The notes: generated by a model not told the origin, from the letters alone. A stretch of 64,000 nt of DNA from Inia geoffrensis (GCA_036417435.1 CM070901.1:2826001-2890000); one strand, 5' to 3'. Counted from the stretch's first letter, positions 47,026 to 60,355 are shown. Numbers and translations: made by a program.

Positions 47026-47710
47026 AGATTAAAAAGACACTTCAGGAAGGAAGTTATAAAAATGGACTTTAAACATACGAAAGAATTGTCAGTATCATTC
47101 TGCATTAGGAAAATATGCAAATTAAAATCACGAGATACCCACTATACATCCACTATGGCTAAAATTAAAAATCAGTATCAAGTTTGGTGTAAATTTGAAT
47201 TAAATGAAGCTCCCTTATGTTGATTATAGGTGTGTAACTTGATACAAATGTTTCAGGAAACTCTTTGGTAGTACCAACGAAAATAAATATACCTATGTCC
47301 AAGAATGGAATTGAGCAATTCCTTTTTTGAACACATTCCCAACCAAAGTAAGTGCTTATATCCAACCAAACACATGGTCAAGAATACTTATAGTATCTTT
47401 ACTCATAATATCCCCCAATCATAAACAACCTAAATTTTCATCAGTGATAGAAGAAATAAACTGGAATATTCATATAACAGAGTACTACACAACAGAGTAA
47501 AAGAATGAACTACTGATAATGCAACAAAAGCAGCAGTGACTCCCAGTGCTATGATGATAAGTGAAAGAAATCAAGCAAATCTCGTCCTAAGTTTATATGA
47601 CAGGTGTCAGAATAGTAGTGCCCTTATGTGGGAGAAATAAAAAGGAAGGACACAGTTGAATAAAATCATCTGTGAAACCAGAGTAGATACAGGGAGGATT
47701 CCGTAAAAGA
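47026..47710 (+). mobile_element. Ancient L1 fossil, 3' continuation
   Basis: Decayed ORF2 C-terminal and 3'UTR-like sequence: 'aaatatgcaaattaaaatca' near 47110 corresponds to the conserved 'gaaatgcaaatcaaaac' of L1, and 'tggaatattcatataacaga' near 47462 to the 'tggaatattactcagc' part. Likely the end of the ancient L1 that begins near 29040. Confidence 0.7.
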
Positions 47711-50700
47711 ATATTGTCATGAAGCATTCAGTGAAGTCAGAGCACTTGCTTATGCAAGACAAATGCTGACAAGTTTTTCATAAAGGTGTGACCCATTCTA
47801 GCAAATGGTGCTTATGGTATATAATGTCAGCAACTGAGAATGAAACACTCAGATGGAGAATGTGGATATTGTTGGTGACCTTGAGCTCCGCAGAGCAGTT
47901 TCAGGGGTGCTGCAGGAACTAAAGTGTGATTGGTGGGTTGAAGAGGCTGTGGATGAAGAGAGCTGGACACGGGGAACAGGGATAATATTTGTTATGAGTT
48001 TTGTAATGCAGGACAGAGAAATGGGGCAGAGGCTGGATGGAGAATGGGAGGTCGAGGGACTTCCTCATGATAGAAACTATTATAAGGTTATATGCTGATT
48101 CAGCTAAAAGGGAAATTTTAAAGATATATGCAGGGAGCAGATGGGACACTGTCACAAGGAAAGCCCTCATAGAGAATTTTTCTGGTGAAACCTTGTTTCA
48201 GTCACAAATACATATGATTCCTGTTGTCATTGACTTAATTTAGAAATTCCAGTCACCCAAATACTATAGCTTGTTTTAAGTTTCATAGCTTCCTAAGCAG
48301 TGTGTTTAACTGATGGATTTTTCCATGCACGAGTCCAAAGGTGCATTGCTGTCTTACAAACACGAGTGCTGTGTTCTGCTTCTGCTCCATGAAGTGATGG
48401 GGCAGCAGAAATGCCCTTTTACCACAAAAATGCCTGAGAACACAAGGACCCCTGGAAAACTGTTGCATTACCAAGTGGGAAAATATATTGTTCTTTTAGA
48501 AATGGAAATTTCTCATAGGAAAATGCAGTGAGAGTTTTCTCTTGTTCTATTCAAAATAAATAAACATAACCATAGAATAAATGTTTTTTTAAGCCAAAAT
48601 ATAACACCATAGATTTACTAACTTTAAGAAACTCCTGAGTATTTTTAGATCTATGGGGAGACATGAACACTCAACATTACTATTAAAATGCAAAATGGTT
48701 ACGATTTTTGCTCACTTTCCTCTGTAAAAGTAAAATAAATATTGGATCATCTATGGTTGTTTTATCTCTTTCTCTACTGGGTTTTCTTGTTAGTGGAGTG
48801 TTAATTTTATCACATTCCACTTATACAGTATGCTATAATAATTTTTACACTCTAATATGTAATTCCGTGAAAAGGCAGTGAACAATGTTCTCAATTTAAC
48901 ATTGCTCAAGATGACCTTAATGGTGATATTTCCTGAATATTTGAACATAAAATCTCTATCTTGTTTAATATCTTTTGCTCACATTTTCTATGATTTTATT
49001 CACATGTGTATGGAGAGATGAAAAGCCAACACCTATGTTCACTAACAATGGAAGTCAGTAGAGCATTAGCCCTAAAGCTCATTCTCAAAAACAAGTTGAT
49101 TTGCTTCAGGTGGCTGCCTTTGTATGAACTGTCAACTGAGGCTGACTAGCTGGTAGCTTGTGCACATATTCATTCTTTTGTTCTTGAAGCTAATTGTTGG
49201 GAACTTAGAAGTCTTCATGCCAGAAAGCCTTCATGGTGACACGCAAACTATTGCATTAAGAAAATAAGAGCCAACTCAACTGAAATATATTCCTTACAGA
49301 CATTTTCTCAATGGTGAGCTTTGGTGGGGATGTTTTACTTTGGAATGAACAAAACAGGAGAGAATCCCTTCGGCATGATTTCAGGTTTCTCATGTGTTTT
49401 TAATGTAATGGTTTGTGCCTTATTTGCAGATGACACAGTGAAACATGGTCCTAGATTTTTAGCTGTATCCTGACAACAGCATTGTCATATAATAATTTCT
49501 GTCTATATTTACGTTGTTTCTTCTACTTTCCTTCTTCCTATTATGTATTTTGCTGAAAATCAGAACATATTCCTTATTGTAGCATGGTATATATATTCAG
49601 CAGACTTACTTTAAAAATAGATATAATTCATGAAATGAAATTTTATTCAACACCCATATCTGTATTAAGCATACATATTCAGGTGATGGAATTTGCATTA
49701 GGGGCCTGTCAGAATTCTTATCTTTCTCATGTTCCTATTTTTTTTAACCTCAAAATAGGGAACTTGACTCCAAAGATATGGTGTTACTCCAAATTAAATT
49801 TTAAATGATATATAATTAGGTTTGTATTTGTCTTATAAATTAGTTATATTCTTGGCAACAGGAACCAGAGACTTGGCTGGTGGAAGGAAATAACAAATTC
49901 TTCCTTCCCTTGTTTTGTCCGAATTCCTTCCTTCCTCTGTCAAAAATCACAATGCCTTCTTCGAAAAGAACACATCATGAGTCACAGAGATCCTGGCTCT
50001 CCTGTTTTCATTATGTGTAAACCAGCGTCACACATGACACAGTTCAACGCCGGGGTCCTGCCTGCTTGTCTGTTACCCTAAATGGCAGTGCCTGTGACAC
50101 GTGTAGGCAGACCTCCTCTCTTAGCAGCTCACAGATTTGAGCAAATTGGGAGGGGTGGGGGAGGGAGAAACTTATCAATCCTACTCCGTCATCCCCAGAA
50201 TAAAGCAAGCGCCCAGCTGGACTGTTTGGGAACATGTCAGAAACTCAAGAAGACATTATTTGCAAGAAACATACATGCAAGGAGAGGCACTTCCCGAGAT
50301 GGACAATAGGATTTGTGAGAGCAGGTTTCCAAGGGCCTCCCATGTGGTCCGAGGCTCAGGATACAGCTGTGTGACTGAGCAACAAAGGAATTTTCAAAGG
50401 GTTCCTGGACAGTGATGAATAAAATTATTCATCTTAAGGCAGGTGCAGTAAAAAGGAGAAACACTGTTAACTCCCAAGATGGAGAATACATGTAAGGGTC
50501 CAAGAGAATGAGAGCAAGAAAATTGCAGAAAGCCAGCTCAGATGTGCATGGCAATGCTGCTAAATTAATAATACAGCCTCAGGCTTTTTGCCAAGAAAAC
50601 TGCCAACACCGTGGCTTAAATTGTCATGGGACATGTTTGTCATGTAGTATGTTAAAAAAGTCAGATTTCACTGTCCTTATCTAGTGGAGAACAAGAAATA

Positions 50701-51109
50701 TGTATATTTAAAATGCCCCATTGCAATCTAGCCCATAGGTTATATGAAACACACTATTTTTCAGATCATAGATTTTTCAGTTTACTACTAAGCTTTTCCT
50801 TGCTTATCAAGATGGAGAATTTAATTAACTAAAAAAAAAAATCTATTAATCAATCCCTCTTTGAAAGAGATCATGGAATGTTCCCAAATTAAAAAGAGAG
50901 GAGCCCCGCTAAGTCGGTTGTCACTTTTGGATTCTTTCTTGCAAATTTTCAGACAGCAAGACAAACTCTGCCACAGGTCAGTCTAACCAGGCATTCTGGT
51001 GGGAAAGGCCCTCATCAACTGTATATGTATTAATGGTTCCTGCCAGTTTAAGCTCTGCAAAAATTGTGCCTGCTCCTTAGAGATAAGGATTGGATTCCTC
51101 TGCCTCTTT
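47711..51109. other. No gene recognised
   Basis: About 3.4 kb of AT-rich DNA in which I recognise no repeat family, exon or RNA gene. The short open frames (e.g. 47853-48098, 50082-50309) have no known domain. Small A/T runs are the only structure noticed. Confidence 0.45.
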
Positions 51110-51200
51110 ACAAAATATTCATTCATTAATTTATCCAACTAATAGTTATTGAGTGTTTATTATGTGCCAGACCCTTTAAGAGAGCCTTGTTTATTGCTAC
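51110..51200 (+). repeat. MIR/L2-type fossil fragment
   Basis: 'atattcattcattaatttat' followed by 'tattgagtgtttattatgtg' and 'ccagaccctttaag', the common old mammalian motif. Confidence 0.6.
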
Positions 51201-51572
51201 TCAGTGTAAACTTTAGAAGAATGTGAACTATATATGAACCTAAAACTTTGCAGTGTTTTTGAATATGCTGAATTAATACCACCATTAAGATAAAAATTCT
51301 AAGGGTGATTATTGTTTTCTTTCTTTCTTTTTTTTAATCTGTTTCTTCTATCTTAAATTATATGCTTCTGGGAGCAAGTATTGAATCCAGGTTGTTCTCA
51401 TTTTTTTTCTCCTGGACATTGCCTCTGTCGAAGGCCCTCAATATTTTCTGCAGATACTAACTCAGATACAAACAGATAAGTATACAAATATAATAATTAT
51501 TTATTGCAAAAGGCAAAATGTTGATTGAATGACTATAATTAAGTAGAACATGCCTATTGTTTATAATCAGTT

Positions 51573-51640
51573 ATTCTGTCCATCCACCCATCCATCCTTC
51601 TATCCACCCATCCATTCATTCATCCATTAATTTATTTCTT
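51573..51640 (+). repeat. Impure (CATC)n microsatellite
   Basis: Units ccatccaccc, atccttctat and ccattcattcatcca form a decayed tetranucleotide repeat. Confidence 0.85.
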
Positions 51641-51840
51641 CATCACTTTTTACTGATGTCCTACCATGTGTCAAGAATAATGCCAGATGCTAAGGATAAA
51701 AGAATAAATAAAACAGACATGGGCTCTGCAATTTCAGGGATACTGTATTCTTCCAAAGGAGAAAGTAAACAAACAAATAATTACATGTTGTGATAAATGC
51801 AAAGAAAGAAGCCAAATAGATATACTATAGAGAGTAATGA
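51641..51840 (+). repeat. Old dispersed repeat, probably L2-related
   Basis: 'tgatgtcctaccatgtgtca', 'taaaacagacatgggctctg' and 'aacaaacaaataattacatg' are in the order of a very common old element ('...ggcactgt... acagacatggtccctg... aacaaataa'). The family is uncertain. Confidence 0.45.
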
Positions 51841-51964
51841 GAAGAGGTTACCTTAGATTATACTCCTCTCTGAGGATGTGACATTTAATATGTTCTGATA
51901 GAGAATTTTAGTTATTTGCAGGTTCAAAGGCTCTAGGCAGAGGAGGAGTCTGGTGATACCTCAT

Positions 51965-52412
51965 GTACTGGGTTGACAATGTCCCCACCAAAATTCATAT
52001 GTGCCCAGAACCTCAGAATGTGACCTTATTTGGACATAAGGTCTTTACAGATATAATCAAGTTAAAATGAGGTCATACTGGATTAGGGTGTGCCCTCATC
52101 CAATGACTAGTATCTTTGTAAGAAGAGAACAATTTGGACATAGACACAGGAAAGAAGACCATCTGATGTCAGAGGCAGAGGCAGAGATTAGAGTTACGTT
52201 GCCACAAGCAAAAGAGCACCAGGAATCACCAGTAGTCAGAAGAGGCAAGGAAGGATGCTCTCCTAGACACTTCAGAGGGAACATGGCCCTGCCAGTACCT
52301 TGACTTTGGACTTCTAGCCTCCTAAACTATGAGAAAAATAAAATTCTATTGCTTAAGGCTATTCAGTTTGTGGTAATTTGTTATATCAGTCATAGGGAGC
52401 TAATACCCCTAG
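51965..52412 (+). repeat. MaLR/MLT1-like solo LTR
   Basis: Phrases in order: 'gaatgtgaccttatttggac', 'ggtctttacagatataatca', 'ggtcatactggattagggtg', 'gacttctagcctcctaaact', 'gagaaaaataaaattctatt' (with AATAAA), and 'gttatatcagtcatagggag'. This is the layout of an old ERVL-MaLR LTR. Only the LTR is present; no internal viral coding sequence was seen. The subfamily is uncertain. Confidence 0.65.
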
Positions 52413-55400
52413 GAAATGTCAGGACACTTCTCCTAGAACCACTGGGAAAGGGAACCTTTTCTTGCTGAAGCTGCTAATCTGGGTGATGCAAACCAGACTA
52501 TTATGCCATGACTAGGGGACACCTTGCCAAACAATAAAGTCATCATGGACAAAGGAGGTGCAGTAGATGGAGAAAACCTCACTGCACATCTGGATTCAGC
52601 TCAAAGCCTTTTTTGTGCAAGTCAGTTTGAATTGAGTTTCTGTCATTTACGTCTTTAAAAAACTTAAAGAATACAGAAATTAGTACTTGGAAGTAGAATG
52701 TTACACATGATGGCTTCTAAAATACAGGCTTGTCTACATCAGGATGAAGTTCTGGGCAGTGAGAATATTCCTGTCTCAAACTGGGAAATGGGCAGTTCCT
52801 TTATATGTCAGGGGAGAAATGGATTCAGCTGATGCCTGCTGTCTCTGGAGATACAAACCCTGTGTTTCACTGAGCCTGGCGCTTGAGTAATTTCATAAAG
52901 AGTGTCAGGTTTGTGATTATAATTCCTTGACGCTTTCAGTAAAATCCAACGAGAAAGACAAAACGTAAGCTGAAGAACACCAAAATGGAAGAAAATACAT
53001 TTTGTTACAAGTTAAGTCTATCTGCCTTTGGCCAGAAGTTTTAAAAGTCATTGAAAACCTAGATAGATGTGTACCTTGTTGGATCCAAAAAGCCAAACTG
53101 TCCTAACCTGAAGGACATGGGAGCAAAGATGAGTGTGGCACAAAGTGGGAGGGGGTTCTGGAGGAGGTACTTCCTGATGACCCAGACGCTCTACTCACCA
53201 ATGCCTGCTGTCTGTCCATGGTGACTGTCACCCCATCATAAAGGGCCATTGCTGGGACTCAGCTCATAAGCAGGATAGACTGTCTTTCTTCCCAGAAGGC
53301 TTTCCATTGACCCGAGATGTTGGCTAACATAGAAGCCATTCATCTAAGGGCTTGAGGTTTGCACAGAGAGCGCTGAGCCTAGTTTTTAAGAGATGGATCG
53401 TCCCAAGCCATTGTTTAAGGACAACCATGTGATAAGATCTGACTTTGGTTAACATGAGTAAACAAATCAAAATTGACTAAAACCGCCAGGTAAACACAGA
53501 GCCTAGAAAACAAAGACCTATGCTTAATTATTTAAATGCTAAGGTGTTTCTCAGACTTCCAAATCTGCGCCCAAAGAGGCACAGTCTTCAGACGAGCACC
53601 TTCTCAGTGCCCATCTCTAATGTGGGCACAGAGAACAATGAACAAGAAGAAAAAATATGAGAATCAAGGTTGGTCAACTTTTGTTTGCTCACTGTGGCAG
53701 AATATGCAATGATCTGTGGAGCTGTGAACTGCAAATGTGAGTTTACATTTGCATATGCCTGCTTTTGCTCTACCAGGTGGTGGGTGTTTTGGTAGTGGTT
53801 GCACTGAGCTTTATCTCCACAGGTCCCCAGACTCGGAGGAGCTACACTGACTGTGATGAAGGTGGGTAAACGTTCCCTTGAGTTCCTGGACTTGAAGTTC
53901 AATGCCCCTGGATATGACTTCGGTTTTCTCCTGCTTGGGAGGGAGTGAATACATAATCTCTTGTAGATGGCACAATTGCATAAAATTAGATGGAAAAGTT
54001 TTTGAAATTCTATATATTGAAAGAAGAATTTATGTGGATGGTAAGTGGTCAGGAGTTAGATCACATTAGATATGTATCATTTTTTTCCTTCCTAACATCC
54101 ATTCCCATTTTTTCTAGTTGATCATTTATTATAAAGTCATTTCTTTCCCATTTATTGTCCATGTCATTTGGGGTGAGATCTGCCTCATCCCAGGAACCAA
54201 ACAGCATCAGCATATAAGCCAGACTCAGGCATGGAGAACATTGTGACCAGTTCAAAGATGGCCCGTGATTCAAGGGGAATCAATAAAATCTGATAAGCAT
54301 GAGTGCCGGGGTTGTTTACAATGTTCTATTGGCTTAGCCATCCTGTGTCCAGCCTTATTGTCCCGGAAAACTCCTATATCTTTCAAAATCAAATTTAGAT
54401 GTCTCCTCGTCTGTACGACCTTCTCTGCTTCCTTCTCACAGTATAATCGTCCTGGAGAATTTATAAACAATTTGTCAAGAATGTAAATACACTATCACTT
54501 GCAAGAGAGGATAAACCATGGTGTGATAGAATGTGCATTTTCAAAACACACTGTTCAACTGATTACCAAATGGCAATTGACAGCAGGGACCACATTCTTG
54601 ATGAAAGTATCACGCGTCATATGATGAATGCAAGTGTCAAGAGAAAGAAGCCACATTTGCATGAGCCAGTGAGTCAGAGAGGCCGAGTGAAGCATCTGTG
54701 CCGATGAGCCGTCAAGAGATCGGGGTCGGGGTGGGGGAGGGGGGGAAGTGATCACACCTGTGAAGGCCACGTTAGCATCAGCACAAAGGAGAAATGACAC
54801 TGCCCCAAGCCAGGAAGACACGAGAGATTTTAAAAAGAAGTAAAACGGAGATGAACAAGACGTTTAACAGAAGCAGAGAAAATAACAGCACGTGAAAAAT
54901 ATACAGAAGTGATTCAATGTATATAAAATTGATATTCCTGAGAAAGAAAACAAAAGTACTGAGACAGAAAACATATTTAAAGAGAACTAAAAACAAAAGT
55001 TGAAAAATGGACGTAGATACAAGTCTAATACATTGATTAGATGCCAGAGAGTTAGGAAGGAAAAGAAAGAGAAAGAGAGAGGGTGACACAGCCCAAAGCT
55101 GTAATGACTTCTAAGGATAAATCGGAATATGTTTCACCAGTATGATTCTTGTTTGAGTCCAATCTAATAACTGTTACTGAATACTGCAGATAGTAAAGGG
55201 GGTCACTGAATCAGTTTAGGTGGAGCATTTTGAAAATGCCAACCATGTGGTGGGGCTGCCTGAGGAAAACCACTCCCACCTTCCCCGGGAGAAATGCTGT
55301 CCCAGGAGTTGTTCCCGCAGAAAGCTCCAGGGCCTCTGTCATGTTCAAAAAGAGAAACAAGCCCTGCATCCCTGTGAAGACTGATTAGCAGGGACTCCTG

Positions 55401-55985
55401 GTAGACTCAAAGGCAGTGAAATACAGGGGAGAGCAAAGGTTTTTGCATGAGAGCCCCGAAAATATGAAGTTATCAAAACAAAAACAATAATAAACATAAA
55501 CAAAACAAACTTAATTTCTCCCCTTCTCCTAGAACCCTCTTCAAATCTTAAAAAGAAAAAAAAAAGAGTCCAGCAAAATTCAGATTCATCCAAACTAATT
55601 TTACTCCAAAGAGATGGAAATATAAGTTCAATTAAGCAAGTGGTCCTTATGATTTTTGTGCTATGGGTCGCTGGAAAAAAGTCACTAAATTTGAACAATA
55701 AAAGCAAAGTTCCAACTTTTAAAACTAAATTCCCAGGAAAGTTGGCACTGCATCCTTACTGGAGTATTTACTGAATGAATGTGGCTGGTTAATGTGTTCA
55801 CGACTAAGGAGGAATTCAATATAGAAAAATGTCTCTGGAGACTTTAATTGAAACAAGGTAGAGTTAGGTCACAATCCCCAGGATGACGGAGGAGGGATAT
55901 CCATGTCAGCCTAAGGTTTCCAGAAAGTGTTCCCAAATGAGAAAACTCCTAATGAACCAAGTTCTTTAGGACAGAGTAATGTGAT
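52413..55985. other. No gene recognised
   Basis: About 3.6 kb without a recognisable gene. There is a G-run near 54727-54747 and A-rich stretches near 55550. Short open frames such as 53588-53902 show no domain. I cannot exclude small exons. Confidence 0.4.
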
Positions 55986-56011
55986 GTCGGGTGGGAGAAA
56001 GACTATTTCAA

Positions 56012-56035
56012 ATGAAAAAAAAAAAAAAAAAAAGA
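56012..56035 (+). repeat. Poly(A) run
   Basis: About 19 consecutive A. Possibly the tail of an old retroelement, but no clear TSD was found. Confidence 0.7.
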
Positions 56036-56139
56036 AAGGAATGGTGACATAAACAGCCCAGCATTTTTGAAAAACCACAAGTTATTTGGTCTGATGATAC
56101 CCAAAGGATGAGTAAGACTTAGCTGGGGAAAACGTGGAG

Positions 56140-56960
56140 GGAAGAGTATTTTAGGCAGAGAACACAGTGTGTGGGAAGACCCTGGGGAAAGGAGGAACCA
56201 GAGGCACATTTGCAGACCTGAAGGGAAGCATTGTGGCTGGAGTATCCTGAGGAGCTGGAGAGGGAACGCAGGTCAGACTGGGTGGCTGGGAGGGGCTGTA
56301 TCATGCAGCGACTTGTGGGCAAGTTAAAGACTGTATTTTGTCCTTAGTTCACAGAGAAGCTATGAAGGGTTTTACAGAGGGATGATATTTTTAAATGATC
56401 ACATTGGGCACCATGTGGAGGACAGATTATGAGGAGAGAAGCATGACCACAGAGAAAACAAAAGTGAGGCTTTATTTGCCCAGGCAAGATATGACAGTGA
56501 TTTGGGCTAGGTTTGTGGTCTTGGTGTTGAAGACAGACAGATACGTGATAGGGATGACAAAATGTAAGAGGATTTGGGCGGCAAGGATCAAATTATTTTA
56601 CAGCTATAGGGAAATATGGGATTTTAAGGTTTTAAGCTGGGATGTGACTTGATTGTTCTATGAGAACCATGTAGAAGACTAAAAGAGCAAAGGCAGTCTG
56701 GATTTCTAAAATATAAGTCAGTGAGGAAGAGAAAGAGAGGATATGATGACAGAAAACACAGCAAGAAGACAGACTATTCAGCTCTCAGTGAGTGACACGT
56801 AGGAACAACGGAGGGTGGAATGTCAGATGAGCAGATCTCTGGCTGAGGTACTAGACGGAGGGTTGTGACTTTAACTGATGTGGAAACCGCAGGAGGAGAC
56901 GGGAGATTTGGGTAATAAATAATATATGAATTTCCAGACGTGCTCAGTTTGTAGCGGTAC
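56140..56960 (+). repeat. Probable old dispersed repeat, family not assigned
   Basis: 'agcattgtggctggagtatc', 'gggctgtatcatgcagcgac', 'gaagggttttacagagggat' and 'gatcacattgggcaccatgt' recall a well-known ancient mammalian repeat. I cannot name it with confidence. Confidence 0.45.
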
Positions 56961-57549
56961 CTGGGGGACATCCCAGAGCGTGTAGGGATGGTTCTGGGGC
57001 TTGGGAGGGAGGTCTGGATGACTCAGAGAGTCAGTCAGCAAAGGCGTAGGTGGTATTTGAAGCCACAGGCTTGGATGATTGTTCTAGAAGCATATTTCGA
57101 ACAGTTAGGATTCTAAGCCTCTTTGGTTGTGGTGGTTTTGCCCAATATGCTGGAAGCTTAAGGCATATGCCCCTCATCAGTAGCTTTTCCCTCCTGCCAT
57201 GGTTTTGAGCGTGGCCGCAAGATCACCCCAGGGAATGTGAGGGGGGGCAGCAACACCACCAAAACAAAGTAGGCACATTTTTCACAGTCTCCAACTCACC
57301 CCCAAGTTACTGAGCCACTAATGTAGATTCGTAAATGCAGGCATCCCTGAGCAACACCAAAACTGCCTAAAATGGTAGCCTCACACAGTGGGCTCTCAAA
57401 AAATCATCTGCTGAAAACAGACCAGAACCACAGAAAATGCCAAGAGAGGCTAAGACAGAAAATGGTTGAAGGGGAACAAGGAGAACTAGGAAAGATGATA
57501 CCAAAGAAACCAAAAGAAGAGATAAAAACAAGATAAAAACTGTCAAAAA
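56961..57549. other. No gene recognised
   Basis: Unassigned DNA with no open frame of note. Confidence 0.4.
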
Positions 57550-57895
57550 GATGTGGGTGAGTTTATCACACTGTTTTTTTTAGTGGGGTATAAGTTCTTT
57601 CTCTGTTATAGTATAGTTGGTTTATACCTTTGTGTTAGTTTCAGGTGTACAGCAAAGTGATACTGAGTTATACAAGTGTGTATATATATATAATACATAT
57701 ATATTCTTTTTCAGATTCTTTTCAGTTATAGGTTATTACAAAATATTGAGTATAGTTCCCTGTGCTATATGGTAGGTCCTTGTTGGTTATTTGTTTTATA
57801 TATGCTAGTGTGTATATGTTAATCCCAAATTCCCAGTTTATCCCTATTCCCTTTCCTCCTTGGTAACCATAAGTTTGTTTTCTCTGTCAGTGAGT

Positions 57896-58107
57896 CTATT
57901 TCTGTTTTTTTTTTTTTTTTGTAGTACGGGCCTCTCACTGTTGTGGCCTCTCCCGTTGTGGAGCACAGGCTCAGTGGCCATGGCTCATGGGCCTAGCTGC
58001 TCTGCGGCATGTGGGCTCTTACTGGACCGGGGCACAAACCCATGTCCCCTGCATCACCAGGCAGACTCTCAACCACTGCGCCACCAGGGAAGCCCTATTT
58101 CTGTTTT
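57896..58107 (-). mobile_element. CHR-type SINE, internally deleted, with 13-bp TSD
   Basis: Minus-strand head GGGCTTCCCTGGTGG and an A-tail (T-run near 57906-57920). CTATTTCTGTTTT at 57896-57908 and 58095-58107 flanks it. Compared with the other SINEs, a segment near 57970 is missing. Confidence 0.85.
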
Positions 58108-58357
58108 GTAAATAAGTTTATTTCTGTCATTTTTAGATTCCACGTGTAAGTGATATCATATGGTATTTGTCTTTCTCTGTCTGGCTTACTTCACTTAGTA
58201 TGATAATCTCTAGGTCCATCCATGTTGCCGCAAATGACATTATTTCATTCTTTTGAATGGCTGAGTAGTATTCCATTGTCTGTATGTACCACATCTTGTT
58301 TATCCATTCCTCTGTTGATAGACATTTAGGTTGCTTCCATGTCTTGGCTACTGTAAA

Positions 58358-58408
58358 TAGTGCTTCAGTGAACTTCAGTGCTTCAGTGAACTTCAGTGCT
58401 TCAGTGGA
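58358..58408 (+). repeat. Three-copy ~18-bp tandem repeat inside an L1 fossil
   Basis: TGCTTCAGTGAACTTCAG is repeated directly about three times at the place where L1 normally reads 'gctgcagtgaacattggggt' once. A local replication-slippage expansion. Confidence 0.85.
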
Positions 58409-58590
58409 CATAGGGGTGCATGTATATTTTCGAATTATGGCTTTCTGTGGATATATGCCCAGGAGTGGGATTTCTGGATCATATTGTAGCTCTACTTTTA
58501 GTTTTTTAAGGAACCCCCATACACTTCTCTATAGTGTCTGTACCAATTTACATTTCCTTCAAGAGTATAGGAGGGTTCCCTTTTCTCCCT

Positions 58591-59374
58591 GACCTTGTTC
58601 TTTCTCCATTCTATGTATAATAGTTCGCATCTGCTAACCCCAAACTCCCAATCCATCTCTTCCATGCCTCCCCTCTCCCTGGCAACAACCAGTTTCTTCT
58701 CTATGTCTGTGAGTCTGTTTCTTTTATGTAGATAAGTTCTTTTGTGTCACATTTTTCATTCCACATATAAGTGATAACATATGGTATTTCTCCTTCTCTT
58801 TGTGACTTGCTTCACTTAGTGTGATAATCTCTAGCTCCATTCATGTTGCTGCAAATGGCATTATTTCATCCTTTGTTATGGCTGAGTAGTATTCCATTGT
58901 ATATATATACCACAACTGCTTTAGCCATTCATGTGTCAGTGAACATTTGGGTTGCTTCCATGTCTTGGCTATGGTTAATAGTGCTGCTGTGCACATAGGG
59001 ATTCACATACCTTCTTGAATTAGAAGGTTGTCTGGATATATACCCAGGAGTTGGGTTGCTGGATCATATGGCAAGTCAATTTTTAGTTTTTTGAATAAGC
59101 TCCAAACTGTTTTCCAAAGTGGCTGCACCTATTTACATTCCCATGCACAGTGTAGGAGGGTTCCCTTCTCTCCACACACTCTCCAGCATCTATTGTTTGT
59201 ACACTTCTTAATGATGGCCATTCTGACCGGTGTGAGGTTGTACCTCATTATAGTTTTGATTTGCATTTCTCTAATAAGTAGCGATGCTGAGCATGTTTTC
59301 ATGCGCCTATTGGCCATCTGTATGCTTTCTTTGAAGAAATGTGTATTTAGATCTTGTGCCCATACTCTATTTTA
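58591..59374 (-). mobile_element. Second old L1 3' fragment
   Basis: Begins with 3'UTR-like sequence and contains an ORF2 C-terminal remnant. The piece at 59129-59317 encodes [24 protein letters not shown] sequence and a [13 protein letters not shown] cysteine motif. Same orientation as its neighbour, but a separate copy, because the ORF2 end is repeated. Confidence 0.8.
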
Positions 59375-59690
59375 ACTAATTATTATTTTTATTGAAGTAT
59401 AGTTGATTTATAATGTTGCATTAGTTTCTGGTGTACAGCAAAGTGATTCAGTTATATATGTTCTTTTTCAGATGCTTTTGCATTATAGGCTATTACAAGA
59501 CATTGAATACAGTTTCCTGTGCTATACAGTAGGTCCTTGTTATCTGTTATATATATAGTAGTTTGTATCTCTTAATCCCAACCTCCTAGTTTATCCCTCC
59601 CCCGCAACTTTCCCCTTTGGTAACCATAAGTTTGTTTTCTATAATATGTCTGCAAGTCTATTTCCGTTTTATCACACTCTGTTTTAGTTG
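59375..59690 (-). mobile_element. Third old L1 3'UTR fragment
   Basis: 'attgaagtatagttgattta' near 59392, then 'ttctggtgtacagcaaagtg' and 'aggtccttgttatctgttat': the terminal 3'UTR of an older L1, minus strand. Confidence 0.8.
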
Positions 59691-60014
59691 TCTCTCTCTT
59701 TCCCCTAATTTAAATATATCTCAGGCTTTTGTCCACCGAAACTAATAATAAGCACTTGGGCAACCATCTCTGAGCTGTATCATAAATGAGGCAAATTTAG
59801 GATAAACCATGTTTCCCAGTAAGATAGCCTTCCTTGAACGCCACCCCTTTACCCATCACTCAAAACAAATATCAGAAAGCCAGGGAATGAAAATGATTTC
59901 ACTGCAGGGATAACTTACTGGTAATAGTAAGCCACTACCAAACATTTTTTAAAATGAAATATTAGTAACAAATTGTGTAAGACAAACCCCACAAACAATC
60001 ACAATAGTACCATA

Positions 60015-60355
60015 CACAGGTGTGGGGAGATGTTGAGACTGGGGATTGCTTAACTGGGCTGGGAGCTTGTTTGAACGTTTGTCTTCTGAGCACCTGGCGT
60101 ATGGTAGGCGCTCAATAAATGTCCAACAAAGTAGAGCAAATTGAATTTCCAAACTGAGGAACCGGAGTTTTCTTTACCTTCTGCTTTCAGGAATGCTTCT
60201 GATCTGGTATGTCTTCCCTCTGGCTGGCCACCACCTACCTGCTCCCAACACCTTTGCTTAGGCATCACCTCCAAAAGCCTGCCTCCAGCCTCCGACCCCT
60301 CTCTTTCCCCCTGGATTACCCCCTCCCCACCATCATCTCAGGGCTGAGTTAGATG
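60015..60355 (+). repeat. L2-type fossils
   Basis: 'tggtaggcgctcaataaatg' at about 60101-60120 is the end motif of an L2/MIR element. 60190-60350 ('gcttaggcatcacctccaaa') resembles the L2 3' region. Short and decayed. Confidence 0.5.

Larger units (their letters stand above)
57550..58590 (-). mobile_element. Old L1 3' fragment interrupted by a SINE
   Basis: The minus strand has the L1 A-tail side near 57570 and an ORF2 C-terminal remnant up to 58590 ([19 protein letters not shown] coded at about 58260-58320). It contains the SINE 57909-58094 and a small tandem repeat near 58358-58408. Confidence 0.8.

Noticed and set aside
51965..52412. Retroviral provirus
   Set aside because: Only one LTR-like unit is seen. 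There is no second LTR and no internal coding region nearby.
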